Assembly (NCBI RefSeq): GCF_014805685.1
Contig: NC_060893.1
Location: 14,857,773 to 14,921,772, forward strand
Length of the DNA: 64,000 bases
Source: Silurus meridionalis
Lineage: Eukaryota > Chordata > Actinopteri > Siluriformes > Siluridae
Direction of reading: 5' to 3'
Shown here: positions 39,425-51,463 of the stretch, in pieces
How the letters are laid out: each line of letters starts with the position of its first letter
Numbering within the stretch: the first letter of the stretch is position 1
Translations under genes and position numbers: made by a program
The notes under the pieces: model-generated
Told to the model about the DNA's origin: nothing
Database searches by the model: none
What the model saw: the letters and a program-made list of their open reading frames with translations, nothing else

Positions 39425-39665
39425 ATGCTAAATGTGTTCAGTAGTGTTTAGGTTTAGATCTCTATAGCAGGCCACTTTTGCTTCAACCCATGTAAGCCAC
39501 ATCTTCATGAAGCTCTTTTTGGAACAGGTTTGGATTTTGCAGTTCAAGAGAAGGTTGAAAATGTAATGTTACTGCAATGTAACTGCACAAAGACATGTGC
39601 GTTAAAATCTGAGGTAACCATTTTGGAAGAACCACATATGGTGAAAAGGTCAGGTGTCCTAATCC
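39425..39665 (-). mobile_element. Tc1-like relic, family A fragment, reverse orientation
   Basis: Read on the minus strand this matches the interior of the family A elements. On the + strand it shows ctctatagcaggccactttt and ggaacaggtttgga, the complements of agtggcctgctatagag and tccaaacctgttcc, and it ends with gtcaggtgtcct near the lost inverted repeat. It is the only one of the four copies in this orientation. It is non-coding and strongly decayed. Confidence 0.78.
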
Positions 39666-40224
39666 TATACAAAGCCTTTCAAAAGTTTGTAAGCACAATT
39701 CTTTCATCGTTTTTCTTTAGGCAGATGCATATTTCTTTGTTTGCAAACTAAGTAAAAGGCAAATCACACAACTGCACCGTGAACGACTGAAAGAATGTTT
39801 TGTGCACACACAAAACATTTGACCAAATGAGTCCAAATTTGACATTGTTGAAAGATGTATGTAGACATAGACTGCGGCTAATTTCAACCATTCAACAAGC
39901 CTAAACATTATTTAGAGAGCAAATAGTCTGTTTTATGTATCATGGCCTGCCTGGTCACCGCACCCAAATCCTCAGAATCAAATATTTCAGCTGAATGTTT
40001 GGAAAAACTGTTTAGATGCCAGTGTGTGTAAGGCTGTTATTCATGCTAAGGAAGGATTTTTCAAAGTAAATAAATATTAACATCTGTACATTTTTATATT
40101 TATATATTGGATAAAGTAAATCTTCATGTCGTTAAATTGTATTGTTTGGGTCATATAAGTATAAGAAACATGCATGTGTTTTTTAAAACAATAAAGGACT
40201 AGGCGAAACATTTGATAGGAACTG

Positions 40225-40267
40225 ATGTGTGTGTTAGTGTGTGTGTGTGTGTGTATGCGTGTGTGTA
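40225..40267. repeat. Interrupted (GT)n microsatellite
   Basis: A GT run with several interruptions. Confidence 0.92.
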
Positions 40268-40430
40268 TTTATATGAACATTAGGTTGTTTAAACAGTTAA
40301 CCTAAACTTCAGCACTGAAATCTGACATGCAAAATTTTGCGTGCAAACAATGAGATTAAAATACAGCAGTGAAATGCAATAACGATGTTTTATCCCCCGT
40401 TAATGCCTTCATGTCCTCCGGCACAACATT

Positions 40431-40450
40431 AAAAAAAAAAAAAAAAAAAA
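40431..40450. repeat. Poly-A run
   Basis: Twenty A residues. No retroelement body is recognised upstream. Confidence 0.95.
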
Positions 40451-41103
40451 GCTGACGCAAAGCAAAGCCAGGAGAAAGGATCGTGCCTTGACATTGAGCC
40501 AAATCTATGATTGAGTTCTTCTCTGATGGAAATGTTTCTCTTATAAGTTTAGTATTGATTTCTGCACTTAGGCTCCATTAGCTGAACTGAGAAAATGTTT
40601 GAAGTGAAATTGAATAAAGTAAGAAAGTAAGAATAGCAAAAGCTCAAGCTACGGTGAGTGAGTGTTTTTATTTTTCTAAGTAAGAGGAAAAAGCTGTGTG
40701 AGTTTTGCGGTGCTTGAGGTGTGCTCAACATTAATAAAGATGTGCCTTTATCGTCCACACAATGCTTTTAAAAGGAAATAAAGTGCTTGCGAATGAACTG
40801 AAGAGCTCTCACTTTCAGCAAACAAGCCAAACAATTGTGCAATAGAGATAAGTCCCAAATGACCTTGGTTTAAAAATGAGAGATGTATACTGTATACTTA
40901 ATGTGGAAAGCATATCATTTATAAAAGACGAATGATTTCTTAAATCAACCTTTTAAAAATCTGACATTTATTGCTGTAAAGAAATAAAAAATGTTTGTAT
41001 TGGTTGAATTTGATTTTACTTTATTAATTAAAAATGAGTTTTTAGAGTATTTCCTTTAACCACTTCAAATGTTTTAGAAATACATGACACAAAACACAGA
41101 AGT

Positions 41104-41135
41104 GTTTGTTTATTTGTTTGTTTGTTTGTTTGTTT
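41104..41135. repeat. (GTTT)n microsatellite
   Basis: About eight units with one substitution. Confidence 0.92.
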
Positions 41136-41189
41136 AGTACTGAGTACTAAATGCTGGGGTTCTGGCTAAATCTTGGTCTTATGTATTCA

Positions 41190-41650
41190 CTATATGGATA
41201 CACTTTTCAGATTCTTCCCCAAACTGTTACCACTAAGTTAGAGGCACACAATTGTATATGATGTCTCTGGATGCAGTAGTATTACATTTTTTCTTGACTT
41301 GAACTAAGAGACCTAAACTTGTTCCAGCATGTCAGTACCCCTGTGCACAAAGCCAGCTCTACAGAGATATGGTTTACATTGGTTGAAGGATCTTGAGTGA
41401 CCTGCTGTAAAGCTCTCACCCCAACCCTACTAAACATCTTTGGGATAAATTGGAACACTTACTACAACCCAGACCTCTTCACCCTACATCAGTACCTGAC
41501 TTTACTAATGACCCCACTCTAAAATCTAGTGGAATATTTTCCCAGAAAATTGGAGGTTATTTTAACATCAAATGGGTATAAAATGTGGATAAAGGTGGAA
41601 TGGGATGTTTAAAAAGCACATACTGATCTTGTGTTCAGGTGACCTCAATA
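41190..41650 (+). mobile_element. Tc1-like relic, family A fragment
   Basis: This copy contains ccccaaactgttaccac, ttccagcatgtcagtacccc and gtgcacaaagccagctc (the DNAPVHKAS region), then caaccctactaaacatcttt (the DLNPT region). A tail ggaatgggatgtt leads to gtgttcaggtgacc near the right end. It is degenerate with no open frame. It abuts a second Tc1 family at about 41657. Confidence 0.8.
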
Positions 41651-41656
41651 TCTATA

Positions 41657-42054
41657 GTACTGTGCAAGTTAAGGCAGGTGTAAAAAAAAAAATGCTGTAG
41701 ATTAAGAAAATGCGAACTTTCAAAAACAGAAGTGTTAATAGTCTGTTTTTTTTTTTTTATCAAATAACAAAATGGAAAGTAAATGAACAGAAGAAAAAGT
41801 GAAAGAGTGCGATCAGCCTTTGCCTGCAAAACAGCATTCATTTTTCTAGGTATACTTGCACACATTTTTTGAAGGAACTCAGCAGGTAGGTTGTTTTAGA
41901 ACAAACATCTTGGAGAACTAATCACAGATCTTCTGTAGATGTAGGCTTTCTTCTGTCACTTCATTTAATCTCAGACAGACTTGACGTTAAGATCAGGGCT
42001 CTGTGGGGGGGCACAACTATTAATTCCAGGACTCTTGGTTCTTCTCTATGCTGA

Positions 42055-42056
<2 letters not shown>
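41657..42056 (-). mobile_element. Tc1-like relic of another family, cut off by (AT)n
   Basis: The left end reads agtactgtgcaagttaaggc, resembling the known teleost Tc1 end agtactgtgcaaaagtttta. On the minus strand the last transposase codons survive as MCASIPRKMNAVLQAKAD, close to the usual end CASVPRRIDAVLKAKGG. Further in, the sequence gaactaatcacagatcttct belongs to the same region. The copy stops abruptly at ctgaag followed by a 67-bp (AT)n array, so the rest of the element is missing or lost beyond it. Confidence 0.82.

Positions 42057-42123
<67 letters not shown>
42057..42123. repeat. (AT)n microsatellite truncating a Tc1 relic
   Basis: A pure AT run of about 33 units beginning exactly where the recognisable Tc1 text stops. 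Confidence 0.97.
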
Positions 42124-42124
<1 letters not shown>

Positions 42125-43062
42125 TGTGTAAGGAGCCAGTTTAACAACCCGATTGTAAAAAATAATCAGTCTGCCTAAAGATGCCTAAACATTTATATCT
42201 GAAAATGATTTCTTCACACAAGCTTTAAATAAGATATTTGATAGCTGCACACGATTGCGAAATGAACAGAAGTTTTATCAATGCATTTTGTAATCGGATA
42301 CCAGATGTCAAAATGTCTGCAACGCATCTGCGCTGCACCTGGTATGAACTCTTTGAACACACTTTTCTTGAGATCTTGTTTGAGATATCAGCTGGTGAAC
42401 TCAAACAGGTGCTTTTGCTGTAGTGTCATTCATGATACCAAAGTCACCAGGTCAGTTTAGCTTTGCTCAGCTCAAATTATCACAGAACCTTTCACCAGTT
42501 ATGTCTCTCTTTTTCTCTGGACATTGGAAGCCATTCGAATGATGGAAATATACTAAGTCTGAATGTGACAGTGATGTACAGGTGTAGACACTATTCTTTC
42601 TATCCAATACCTCTCTTTTGTCTTCATTCTTTCTGGAGCTGATGCTTGACCACAGCATACTGTTACAAATTTTTTAAATACACTTTTTATATTATTATGA
42701 TGCATTTATGATTCCAATTGCAACATTTCATCCCAAAAGTTTATTGATTTGATGATATATATTTGATTCGATGCTCAATTCCACAGAGCTTTTTTCTTAA
42801 TTCTTATTCCATGAAGAGGAGAATGTCTGCATGGGATTAACAGTATTTTATCTGCAGTGTTATTTGGAAGTTTTTGAGTATTGTTAAATGACAGTAACGT
42901 GCAGGTCTGATATCAACAATAAAACAACACTAAGAGTATCTCAAGAGCTATGCAAAGTGTGAGTTAAAACAACCATCAAATCAAAGTGGCACTGAAGTTT
43001 TTAATTGATCACATATGATTTACCTGCTGTTTTTGCTGTCTCTCTTTCCCTTTATCTTTTAG

Positions 43063-43158
43063 GAGGACGAGCTTCACGTCACTGCAGCTGACAGAGATCA
43101 GTCTGAGATCCTGAAGTTCCTTGCGAAGAAGCACAAGAAGTTGCCATGGAAACCTGAG
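43063..43158 (+). CDS. b4galnt4: b4galnt4 internal exon: stem end, leading into PA14
   Basis: This 96-bp exon has a strong acceptor (pyrimidine tract then TTTTAG) and a GTTAGC donor at 43159 that is weaker than consensus. It is in phase 0 at both ends and encodes 32 residues starting EDELHVTAADRDQSEILKFL and ending LPWKPE. The end corresponds to the short Pro/Trp/Glu segment that precedes the PA14 domain in B4GALNT3 and B4GALNT4 (PVPWLSE and PPWREE in the human proteins, from memory). It joins directly to YKGQ of the next exon, so no residue seems missing between them. The Lys-rich part (residues about 21-30) is not a recognised motif. The exon could be skipped without a frameshift. The acceptor has a TAGGAG context, so one-codon slippage is possible. 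Confidence 0.85.
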
Positions 43159-44585
43159 GTTAGCCTGCATCATTGCGTTTTACTTTGATTAGGAATTTGG
43201 CACCATAATGATCACTTTCCCAAAATAAAACAGCGTGTTTGTGCATGTGTTTTGATAACTCCAGGTCTTACCTGCCATCCTTGAGCGAGTTTTAGTAGCA
43301 GTTTAGAATTCAAAATTTGTGTTGAAATGTTTTTTTTATTAACATTAGTTCCATGTCCATGTTTTCCAAATGCCAAATAAGAGTGTTATTTCACCTAAAG
43401 CTACTTTACTGGTGAGTGTATTGTGTGTGCAATACAAAACCATTTGTCCACAACAAAAGTGATTTAGAAGAAGTGTTCTTCTTTTAAAGTGAAATGATTG
43501 ACCTGTTCTTTTAAACAGGGTTAACAGTGATTCTTGCACATTACAGTTGCTTTGGCACATTTCTCAATCATCCTTAATATTTGCAAACCAGTGATTCCAT
43601 TCTTAAAACAATTTGTACAAACAGCACAAAACATTGGATTTCTTGCAAAAGCCTGTACTTATCTCTCAAAAGTAAGTGTTTGTGTCAATAAACATCACAT
43701 TCCCATCAGAATGAAAAGTTTTTCTCTGTTGCCAAATGAAGGTTCCCAAGATTCATCTTTGACTTATTTTAGAGAAATAGTTGATAAATGGTTGATCTGA
43801 TGCCATACACTCTCCTTCATTAGTGACATTCAAGATTCATCTGCACAATTCAAGAAACATTAACCAAAAAAAAGTTTAATAAAAAATTAAGGTTGACAGA
43901 TTATGACAACTGGTTTAACTATTTTGCAATAAATGACTTATGCAGTGAGCTGATGCCGAGATTTTGGGGTTAAGACTATTCAGGTGAAACCAGTATACTA
44001 TATTTTGATCAGCATGACAAAAACAACTGGTAATGTAGGAAACAGCAGACAGTTGTACACAATGATTGTGAGTAATGTTCTGTCTACAATTTTATACACT
44101 CATTTGAAGTTATGGAACCAGGAGCTACTGAGCAACTCAAAAAATAGCTCAACATTTGCGATCATCATAGATCCAACACCAGCTTCTCACCAGTGTGTGT
44201 GTGTGATTTAGTGGCAGATGTAGTATTAAAAGACTATGTCAGACATGCTATTAATGAATAAAGACAAATCCTAATTTCCCACTTTGTGAGTTTAAAATGA
44301 AATAACGTCTTCTTGCATATCTCCTTTTTAGCCTTTAAGTAATCGAGTAGCCAAAATGTGTTATTGTGAGTTATCCCTCTAATAACTACTTGCAGTTGAA
44401 GAAGCTGTTTGTAATAGTACTTTTGCTTCCACCTAAACCACCTCAGACACTTTGATGTAGCAGAGTATTTAAATGTAAGTTGGCATGTAAAGATTGATTC
44501 TGATGAATGTAGTGGGAGTCTGGAGTTCAAGGATCTTAGAAAAAAAAATTTGATAAATACACAGTTATAGAAAACCATGTTTGCA

Positions 44586-44590
<5 letters not shown>

Positions 44591-44622
<32 letters not shown>
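44591..44622. repeat. (GT)n microsatellite
   Basis: A pure GT run of 16 units. Confidence 0.95.
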
Positions 44623-44627
<5 letters not shown>

Positions 44628-46879
44628 GAGTTGGTCCCCGAGTTACATTGGTTCAACTTACGATTTTTCGATATATCATGATGACAATAGCGATACGACA
44701 AAATATGTAAAATTTTGTGCATCATGCCCCACTCTCGCGAGCGGTTGAAGGAGTAAAGTTGTTTCAGTGTGCATTTTTTCTGTTTTAAATAGTTTCAAAC
44801 AGCAATTTTAGTCATAAATGCATGTCTTCCAAGCACCCAAGTATGTCTCCTGCTTGTTACTTCTACAAGGCATGAGACTCTTCAATGAGAGATTGGGCTG
44901 ATTGACACAAACACATACACACACAATTGCAACTTTTACACCAATTACTGCTGCTTCTTTGTCAACAAATATTTACATACACGTTTTTCACTATTAAATG
45001 GGCAATTTGTTTGCACTCAAAACTGATGCTGCATTAATACCATTAACCGTTTATGTAGCACCTTACAGTAGGTCCTAGAGGAGAGTTGTTTTATATCTGC
45101 TTGTAACTTGTGTGGTCAAAAAGTGCAGGAATTTCATAAAGAATTCATTATTATATGGTTTGAACTTTACGTATATATTTTTTAAATTATCAACTATTTA
45201 CTGATAGTAATGAAACTGAAATGAAATGTCAGTAATGAAACTGGTCATTTGCAGTCCTGATGAAATTATAGCAGTTAGAGTTAAAGCCATCTTTATGATT
45301 TCTAAGTGGAACAATCGACAGTATACATGAACACACACATGCTAGTTTACACCTAGATAAAATTTTGCATAGCCACGAACATGCATGTTTTATAAGGCGG
45401 AAGAGAAATCAGAAAATCTGGATTTGTAAAACCCTTGTAGTATCCTTAGCTCAGGATAGAATCATGGAACCTGGAAGTGTGAGATGGCAACATAAACCTC
45501 TGCTACACAAAGTCACTGGATTTCATTGTGAAAGTTTTGTCCTGATATAATATTTCTGAGTGATACAGGCTGAATGCTTTTGTGTGGAGAGAGGACAGGA
45601 AAATGATATATGATATTATTTGATGCATAGTGACAGACAGAATCAGAGGCTCTTTAACAGTGGGTCTTTTAAGTGATTGATAGTGATGAATCATTCATAG
45701 TCTGATCAGGGACATGAACCACATGTAAAAACATCACTTTAGGCTTTTTTTTTACCGCTGTTTTCTTTAAAGTGAAGGGTGAGATCTGAGAAGTTCGGTT
45801 CCTTTTCCAATTTTGTGGAAGAAAATATAGCAGCATCAAAGAATAAATTTTTTTTCCAGTATTGAAAATAAATTGACTATAAACATATAATATTTTTCTA
45901 GATATATTTCTCAACATTACCAGATGAACATATTATATATACCATTGGGAAGTCTTGTAAATTACTATATCTGTAAATTGTTTTCAATTCTGGTGCAATG
46001 TATTCTGTGTATCACATCCCAGGCCAGATATAGAGCAGAGCACCTGCAACATTACTGCCTTGTATTAATAAAATATCTTTGCCAGGTTTATTTTTTAGAT
46101 TTCTTTTTTAAATTGCCAGTGACTGAAGAGGCACACTCCCCAGTGGTGTCTCAAAGTCAATTTGCAATTGAGGGATATCATTTTAGGCACATAGTGCTAT
46201 GGTAGAATTACCTTTCTAATCATTGTTGCCTAGTTCTGGCTGTCTTGCTTAAAATAATGGGGGCGGCAATTTACTGTGAACTCAAGGAGCATTACAGCGA
46301 GCCAGATTGCTCAAGTTCTAGGTGAATGACTGACAGATAATCTTGGCGCACCTCATTTGCCTCAGGCAATAGGGTAAGTGATGCAAACCGTCTGTAAACC
46401 ATGTGGAAAAAAAAACTTGTTTTATTTTGTCAATTGAGCAGTACTAATGGTAGAGCAGCAAATGTAAGGTCAGCCTGAACATTTCTATTCTACAAATCAC
46501 ACTTTTCCATTTTCAATATAATGCTTCATTCTCACTGATACTGATTCTGATTTGATACTGACATCCGGCTGACTCTCTGCTGTTGAGATTTATTTATTTT
46601 AAATGCCAAAAAAGCCGTGTGATGGTGTCAAGCTTTAAGTCAGATTGTTCCTTGTTTGGTGTCACTCAACTTCACACTGAGCTCATGGAATAAAATATAC
46701 CCATGAATTGGATTGAAAGTCTTGTCAAATCTGATTTCATTAACTGTTTATATTGATTTATTTACGATAGGCTTTAAAAATATATATATTTTATAGAGTT
46801 ATGATCACACATTGACCAAATTGTTTACAAATGTTTTTTTTTATTTGGCAAATACTCAAAGTTACAACAGAAAACACTC

Positions 46880-47375
46880 GTATCTTACACTCATAATCCA
46901 ATTCATTATACTCATAACCCTATATTTTACAGTAATAATTCATACATTACTCATAACACTGCACCTCACACTCATCACCCTGTACATTATACTTATAACC
47001 CTGTACATTACAGTCATAATCCATACATTACATTTATCATATCTCTATATATTTTATTCATACAGCCATACCTCCATACCTTGCATGTATAACCCCATAT
47101 CTCACACTCATCTATATCTTACACTTATAACCGCATATATTACTTATAAACCAATACATTAAACTCATAACCTCCTGCATCTTGCACTCATGACCTTATA
47201 CTTTACTCATAACCCTGTATCTTGCACTCATAACCCTATACATTAAACTCATAACCCCTTATACTCAGCCAGACTGTATAATCATACCCTCCTACCTTAC
47301 ACTCAAAAGTTCATATCTTTCAATTATAATCCCATTTCCCACACATAACTCCATACATAACACTCATAACTGCAT
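46880..47375. repeat. Decayed minisatellite, cataaccctatacattacact-like unit
   Basis: Units of about 23-25 bp vary around actcataaccctatacatta. Examples are tactcataaccctatatttta, actcatcaccctgtacatta, acttataaccctgtacatta, actcataaccctgtatcttg and actcataaccctatacatta. The 116-codon open frame across it (46812-47162) is a repeat artefact with LITLYI-type periodicity and is not a gene. Confidence 0.82.
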
Positions 47376-49739
47376 TCATTGACTGCATTTACGATTACAA
47401 ACAACTATCTTCTGACAATATTTATTTCTCTTTTAATGATATACAGTATCTTACATTCAGTATGTATCCCTTATTAGCCGTTGTCACACCATCAAATGGA
47501 AATGTGGTGTTTAACACTTTGCTCTATTATAAAATTAAACCTGATAACAACTAGTAGAATTTCAGAACACGACTTGCATTTACATTGAATAATTTTATTT
47601 TCTTTACAAATATTTTGTGTACATTTTTTTTGACCCTGACATCTGATTCATATCCCACTAATATGTGAAGATTGTCTTATCAGTCCCTGATGGGAAACTG
47701 TGTTATTGTTAGTTTACATAAACATTGAGAGTAGCCTTGACATGTGACCATGAAGATCACGATCTACAGTGCATCGTTTATTATTAGGATCTAGACTCAG
47801 TTGTTGTTATTAGCACAGGATAGAAATCATGCCTTTTATGTTAGATAAGGAGCAGCTGCTATTGGCAGTTAACCAGCTAACTCTTAACCACAGTGAGAAC
47901 AGCTGAAGAGCCGGTCTGAGGTGTGTGTGAAAGGGCCACAAAAGCAGCACAGTCTCTGACATGGAGCAATCATGCCGAGCCTGAATGCCACCGTCTGCCA
48001 AATACCATTATGCTGTAGTAATGACCTGCTGCTGGCAAGACACAGCTAATTACCACACGCGTTCGGCTTACCAGCCAGACGGTTAAGCAGACTGGAGCAC
48101 ATTTACCATATCCACCATCTCACATTCTGAATTCACTCGACATAAACAATATGACTTTCTATAAAATTGTCATAATGCAAGACTGAGATCATTTCTGTTT
48201 TGTGGTTGCACAGAAATGTGCATTTTTGCTGTGCACGTTGTTAGCTATTCACCTTTGCAGTTTGTCTTGTCCTTGAGACACAAAACCCCCTCCTCTGACA
48301 TTTGTGAGGATATTTTGAAAGCTGAGATGACCCCTGTCCTCTATGGATTAACAGATGTCCAGGATCTGACTCGAGTCTGAGTAGACATGCTGAAATTTAT
48401 CGGCTGGAGCGATTGGATTGCAGCATGGGATTGTCTATAGCATGGTCTTATCACAGGCATTGAGCAGCATCTCTCATTTAGAAAAAAAATATATTCATCA
48501 CTTTCCTACTGGAAACAGATAAAAGACAAGTTATTATTGAGTTCGTAATGAGTTCATTATGGTGATAATGAGGAGCATTCAAGTGCTATTTCGGCGATTG
48601 AGATATGTTTGTTCGGAATAATGGTTTGCATTGATGATTCCATTTATCAGCTTCCTCACCCATTTTACCGTACTGTTGTTTCTTTCCATTCTTTTCTTTT
48701 TTTATTGCTTTTATCCTTTTGAATTCTTTGCCTTTGTTTACTGCTCAAATTTTGAACTTATTTCTATTTTAAACTTATTGTTCAAACTTATTTAATTATA
48801 TTTGATTTTATTCACCTTCTTTCATTTTCTTGTTCCCTTTTTTACTTCTTCTATCTTATTCAATCTCTTCCTTAAGTTTACATAGCTTTTCTTCTTTTTT
48901 TTTTTTTTGTTATTTGATTCTTTTGTTTCTTCCTTTACTTGCTTTCTTTCAAGGTTATAAGAATTAGCCTTTTTTAGAGTAGACAAACAGAACTTTAAAT
49001 ATCTTTTATTCATTTATTAAATAAAAACCCTGCATTTCTTTTTTCCCTTTCCATATTTTATTTACCGATAATAATTTTTCTTTTCTCAACTCTGTTTGTT
49101 TTTCTCCATCTCCCTTTACTTATCATAACCAACAGTTTGGTGTGGCAGTTACCCATAGGCATTACATACCATCATGCAATCAAAGTGAATGTGGTCTATA
49201 TTGCAGTTCTCTCCTGGGGACTGATTATTGCAGGGAAAAAGGTCATGTGCAGCCGGGAGATGATCTTTATCTGGCATCTGTAATATACAGTCCTATCTGC
49301 AGCGCCACTTCCTCTCCAGCGCACATTCTGATGGAACATTTATGATGGAGCCTACTCGTTAAAATGCATCTGAGGTTTCGCCACCGGGGAATAAAGGTGC
49401 ATTAGATGCCCATAGCAATTTTTGAGAGCTTCACGTCACACACGCCTCGTCCCGTTGGGATTATGGGTAACAAATGGATGACAGCTTGTCATTTTGAAGG
49501 GTGGTGCCACATTTATGTCACCTGGCAACCTGTTTTTAGAGCTAGTGATGGGATGTGGAGAGTGATGCATGAGGTAGGTGGCTGAGGTGCATGAACTGTG
49601 GAGGATGTCTAATATAGTCGAGGTTCTGATAATCTGTTGGGCTGAACAGCGATCGACCCTGAATGAGTGGTGTCAAGGTCGTTCAGGTGTTTTAGCATAT
49701 TATCAAAGCTACTTTGAGAGAAGATACTGCTTTTGACTG

Positions 49740-49740
<1 letters not shown>

Positions 49741-49784
<44 letters not shown>
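49741..49784. repeat. (GACA)n microsatellite
   Basis: Eleven GACA units without interruption. Confidence 0.97.
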
Positions 49785-50361
49785 TGCTTCATTTGAAAAC
49801 ACTATTAGGTTAAATATAGAGCCGGTATCTGCTAAAAGCATGTACATGCATTAGTGAAGCTCAGCTTCTTGAGAAACAAAACTGAGCAAACTTTCTGAGA
49901 GTCACTCAACCAGCAGTGCACATCAGGGAATAGAATAAACAATAAATAAATAAAATCTTTTTTTAAATAATGTTCTTCCTTTTATTTGAAATAAAGTTTT
50001 AGCAAGTGCACATGGGATGCTGTGACTGGCTGGGAGAGAAGTGTGCTATTTCTTTATAACACTTCATTGAGCAGCATTAAGTGTTAGCATTTGTTCAGCA
50101 TTTAAGACAAAATAATTTAATTGGTCATTAAATTGAGTTTCTTTTAAATAATAAGATATATTTAAATACTCTTGTACTCGAGGGAAGTCAACATGGATAC
50201 CAGGATGCTTTTTAAATATGAGGTACAGTAGAATCACCAGGGAGACTCATTTTCAGGACGGATTTGCTTTAGAAACGATATGCTTTTCATTCAAGCACTG
50301 AACCTCTTATATAATAAAGAAAAAAACAAAATATATAAACCTCCTGTTAGTAACTGTGTGT

Positions 50362-50394
50362 GGGTATGAGTGTGGGTATGGGTATGGGTATGGG
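50362..50394 (+). repeat. (GGGTAT)n tract with G-quadruplex pattern
   Basis: GGG runs at 50362, 50374, 50380, 50386 and 50392. The last four are separated by TAT, which meets the usual G3N1-7 quadruplex rule. Confidence 0.85.
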
Positions 50395-50424
50395 TGTTTT
50401 TGCATTTTATTTAACATTTCAAGG

Positions 50425-50426
<2 letters not shown>

Positions 50427-50472
<46 letters not shown>
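50427..50472. repeat. (AC)n microsatellite
   Basis: A pure AC run of about 23 units. Confidence 0.97.
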
Positions 50473-50473
<1 letters not shown>

Positions 50474-50588
50474 TTTGGGCATGTATAATGAGAGTCTGGT
50501 GGGTGGAATGGCTTTGGTCTCTCAGAGTCATTAGCAGTTGGCATGTCTTCAGAGCTTTTAGATTTACATAGCAGCTGAACACACATAA

Positions 50589-50591
<3 letters not shown>

Positions 50592-50648
<57 letters not shown>
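50592..50648. repeat. (CA)n microsatellite
   Basis: A pure CA run of about 28 units, 119 bp from the previous array and in the same orientation. Confidence 0.97.
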
Positions 50649-50650
<2 letters not shown>

Positions 50651-50939
50651 CACCATTTTAAACAGAATAATACACCCATAACTCCAGCTGTACAGCGAGT
50701 GAGACAGGTGTAAAGACTAAGGCACATAGATTAGAAGCATGCTGTGGGAGCATGTGTGTGTATTTGTCTTTGTGTGAGAGGGGTGGAGAGAGGGAGAGAG
50801 AAACAAAGAGAGTGAAGCTACTTACAGTGAGGTTGTTGCTTCAACCATTACATTATTTAAGAAATTGTCGCAAGGATGTGAAACCTACACAGATGTTCAG
50901 AGTCACTGCAGAAGACCTGGGCTGCTGTCAGACCTTATA

Positions 50940-51463
50940 CACTATATTGCCAAAAGTACTGGATCACCTGACCTTTCTTGCTATATGTGATTCTTATCCA
51001 AACTGTTACCACAAAGCTGTATTGTACAAATTGTATAGGACGTCTTTAGATGCGCTATAATAATATTTTGCATTTACTTGAAATAGGAAACCCAAACCTG
51101 TTCCAGCATGCCAATGCCCCTGTGCACAAAGCAAGCTTTTTGAAGATCTGGTTTACATGCTTTAGAGAGCAAGATCTTGAGTGGCCTGCTATAGAGCTAT
51201 GATCACATCCCTACTGAACACTTTTGGGTTGAATTGGAACTCTGACTGCACCCCAGGCCTCCTCACCTACTGTACATCAGTACCTGCCTTTCGTAACACC
51301 CTGGTGGCTGATGACCACAAATATACATAAGCACACTCCAAAACCTTCCCAGAAGAGTGAAAGGAATTATAAGAGCAAATTGGGACTAAATGTGAAAAGC
51401 AATGGTCAAAAATCACACACCATACTTATGACCAGGTGACCCATTACTTTTGGCAATATAATG
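50940..51463 (+). mobile_element. Deleted Tc1-like element with matching ends (family A)
   Basis: The ends are inverted repeats: cactatattgccaaaagtac on the left, and on the right the complement of cattatattgccaaaagtaa, both next to TA. The 524-bp interior carries the C-terminal part of a transposase on the + strand. It includes remains of FQHDNAPVHKAS (here NLFQHANAPVHKAS, with the catalytic Asp changed to Ala) and of EWPA..PNPTEH, disrupted by stops. Three related fragments occur in this window near 1290, 39425 and 41190. The element is non-autonomous and old. Confidence 0.87.

Larger units (their letters stand above)
8818..43062 (+). other. b4galnt4: 34 kb intron of b4galnt4 filled with repeats
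   Basis: No exon of any gene is recognisable in this interval. It starts with a GTAAGA donor and ends with a strong pyrimidine-rich acceptor (cctttatcttttag). It contains an intact Tc1 element (11888-13488), a deleted Tc1 relic (17341-17874), a hAT-like relic (about 9848-10690), a SINE (13764-14058), a LINE ORF2 piece (25416-25988), LINE/SINE 3' tails, two more Tc1 families near 39.4-42.0 kb, a decayed minisatellite (37930-38360) and many microsatellites. Long non-repetitive stretches with more even base composition (for example 19440-19700, 24640-24960, 35570-35960, 38830-39330) show no coding signature and could hold regulatory sequence. This cannot be tested without alignments. Confidence 0.7.

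Noticed and set aside
43501..44230. Possible additional dispersed repeat (tttctcaatcatccttaata and following text)
   Set aside because: The wording seemed familiar from fish repeats, but I could define neither ends nor family nor a second copy in the window.
44234..44725. 163-codon minus-strand frame
   Set aside because: It runs through a (GT)n array (His/Thr repeats) and has no recognisable domain, so it is probably a chance frame in AT-rich DNA.
44634..44760. Possible repeat starting ggtccccgagttaca
   Set aside because: It resembles a dispersed end sequence, but no partner end or second copy was found here.
46812..47162. 116-codon frame with LITLYI periodicity as a membrane protein
   Set aside because: Its periodicity is that of the underlying decayed minisatellite, and it has no splice or start context.
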